From Streptomyces glaucescens (GTDB lineage Bacteria > Actinomycetota > Actinomycetes > Streptomycetales > Streptomycetaceae), in contig NZ_CP009438.1 in assembly GCF_000761215.1 (NCBI RefSeq), forward strand, positions 2,871,501 to 2,935,500: a stretch of 64,000 bases of DNA, written 5' to 3'. Made by a program: the position numbers and the translations under genes. Below the pieces are notes generated by a model. It saw only the letters and a list, made by a program, of their open reading frames with translations. It ran no database searches and was not told the DNA's origin. Below, piece by piece: positions 62,836-64,000 of the stretch (position 1 is its first letter; each line of letters begins with the position of its first letter).

Positions 62836-64000
62836 TGTCTGAGCCCGTGATTCCGGTGACCCCGGCGACCCCGGCCACCCCCGACACCTTCCCCCCGGCC
62901 TTCCTCTGGGGCGCGGCCACCTCCGCCTACCAGATCGAGGGCGCGGTCCGCGAGGGCGGCCGGACCCCCTCGATCTGGGACACCTTCAGCCATACCCCGG
63001 GCAAGACGGCCGGCGGCGACACCGGTGACATCGCCGTCGACCACTACCACCGCTTCCGCGACGACGTGGCCATGATGGCGGAGCTGGGCCTGACCGCGTA
63101 CCGCTTCTCGGTCTCCTGGTCCCGGGTGCAGCCCACCGGCCGCGGTCCCGCCGTCCAGGTCGGCCTGGACTTCTACCGCCGCCTGGTCGACGAGCTGCTC
63201 GCGCACGGCATCAAGCCGGCCGTCACCCTCTACCACTGGGACCTGCCGCAGGAGCTGGAGGACGCGGGTGGCTGGCCGGAGCGCGACACCGCCTACCGCT
63301 TCGCCGAGTACGCGCAGATCGTCGGCGAGGCGCTCGGCGACCGGGTGGAGCAGTGGATCACCCTGAACGAGCCCTGGTGCAGCGCCTTCCTCGGCTACGG
63401 CTCCGGCGTCCACGCCCCCGGCCGCACCGAACCGGCGGCGACGCTGCGCGCCGCGCACCACCTCAACCTGGCCCACGGCCTGGGCACCACGGCACTGCGC
63501 TCGGTGATGCCCGCCCGCAACTCGGTGGCGCTCTCCCTCAACTCCTCGGCCGTGCGCCCGGTGTCGCAGGACCCGGCGGACCTGGCGGCGGCGCGGAAGA
63601 TCGACGACCTGGCCAACGGTGTCTTCCACGGCCCGATCCTGCACGGCGCCTACCCGCGGAGCCTGTTCGACGCCACGGCGTCCCTGACCGACTGGTCGTA
63701 CGTCCAGGACGGCGACCTCGCGGTCATCAAGCAGCCGCTGGACGCGCTGGGCCTCAACTACTACACGCCGACCCTGGTCGGCGCGGCCGACCCGGCGGCG
63801 AGCGGGCCGCGGGCCGACGGACACGGGTCGAGCGAGCACTCCCCGTGGCCGGCCGCGGACGACGTGGCGTTCCACCAGACGCCGGGCGAGCGCACCGAGA
63901 TGGGCTGGACCATCGACCCGACCGGTCTGCACGAGCTGATCATGCGCTACACCCGGGAGGCCCCGGGGCTTCCGCTGTACATCACGGAGAACGGGGCCGC
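62835..64000 (+). CDS. bglC: GH1 beta-glucosidase (partial, right edge)
   Basis: ATG 62835; 388 codons, open to the window end. GH1: [20 protein letters not shown] at the start, [12 protein letters not shown], acid/base Glu179 in TLNEPW and nucleophile Glu385 in LYITENGA. The GH1 length of about 450-480 means 70-90 residues are missing. Hydrolyses imported cellobiose and cellotriose in the cytoplasm to glucose. A CebR box overlaps its start. Confidence 0.95.
   Translation, partial: MSEPVIPVTPATPATPDTFPPAFLWGAATSAYQIEGAVREGGRTPSIWDTFSHTPGKTAGGDTGDIAVDHYHRFRDDVAMMAELGLTAYRFSVSWSRVQPTGRGPAVQVGLDFYRRLVDELLAHGIKPAVTLYHWDLPQELEDAGGWPERDTAYRFAEYAQIVGEALGDRVEQWITLNEPWCSAFLGYGSGVHAPGRTEPAATLRAAHHLNLAHGLGTTALRSVMPARNSVALSLNSSAVRPVSQDPADLAAARKIDDLANGVFHGPILHGAYPRSLFDATASLTDWSYVQDGDLAVIKQPLDALGLNYYTPTLVGAADPAASGPRADGHGSSEHSPWPAADDVAFHQTPGERTEMGWTIDPTGLHELIMRYTREAPGLPLYITENGA

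Noticed and set aside
1-64000. CRISPR arrays, insertion sequences, prophage or integrase genes.
   Set aside because: No evenly spaced repeats with unique spacers and no transposase or integrase catalytic motifs were found; the tandem repeats are contiguous, without spacers.

Overview
The window is high-GC actinobacterial DNA and almost certainly Streptomyces chromosome core. The evidence is strong third-position G/C, very rare TTA codons, a desferrioxamine operon, adpA carrying a TTA codon, DasR-, DmdR1- and CebR-type operators, and many Tat or lipoprotein signal peptides. The order TetR / carboxylase / hmgL / acdH / desE / desABCD / hexosaminidase / glmS / adpA / orn / tRNA-His / cebR / cebEFG / bglC matches what I remember of the S. 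coelicolor SCO27xx region. The species cannot be fixed from the sequence alone. Both ends cut through genes: an XRE regulator on the left and bglC on the right.

Layout. 1-2.3 kb: a divergent XRE-DUF5753 regulator and ATP-binding protein pair, followed by an Rpn-like nuclease gene with a TTA codon. 2.3-5.7 kb: cupin, ribokinase, a 39-residue small protein and a MOSC protein. 5.7-10.3 kb: a translationally coupled oxidoreductase / DUF993 / TIM-barrel isomerase operon with a divergent LacI regulator. 10.3-15.1 kb: VOC protein, RibD-like reductase, MarR-GNAT fusion, sugar isomerase and a stand-alone EPSP synthase. 15.4-26.3 kb: mostly secreted proteins (GH3 hexosaminidase, S37 peptidase, small Cys protein, serine hydrolase, endonuclease I) around a fused ABC exporter and the remains of a phytase-like gene. 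26.3-32.2 kb: TPP enzyme, agmatinase-family ureohydrolase and Na+ symporter, with a divergent PucR regulator.

32.3-41.9 kb is acyl-CoA and branched-chain amino acid catabolism: an LCAD-type dehydrogenase, a TesB thioesterase, a TetR regulator with two GTTAA-N6-TTAAC boxes, then carboxyltransferase, biotin carboxylase/carrier, HMG-CoA lyase and AcdH in one operon. 42.1-49.4 kb is the iron-regulated desferrioxamine locus, with iron boxes ahead of desE and desA. 49.4-53.5 kb holds the GH20 hexosaminidase under two DasR-like sites and a second-type glmS, so aminosugar turnover and synthesis sit together. 53.7-57.5 kb carries a universal stress protein, adpA, orn and tRNA-His. From 58 kb to the end is the cellobiose/cello-oligosaccharide system cebR-cebEFG-bglC with two CebR boxes.

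Structure outside genes includes several strong hairpin terminators and three tandem-repeat tracts (18/8 bp, 14 bp, 26 bp). There is also a 188-bp nested inverted repeat whose two ends supply the stop codons of two convergent genes. No CRISPR array, insertion sequence or prophage was seen.
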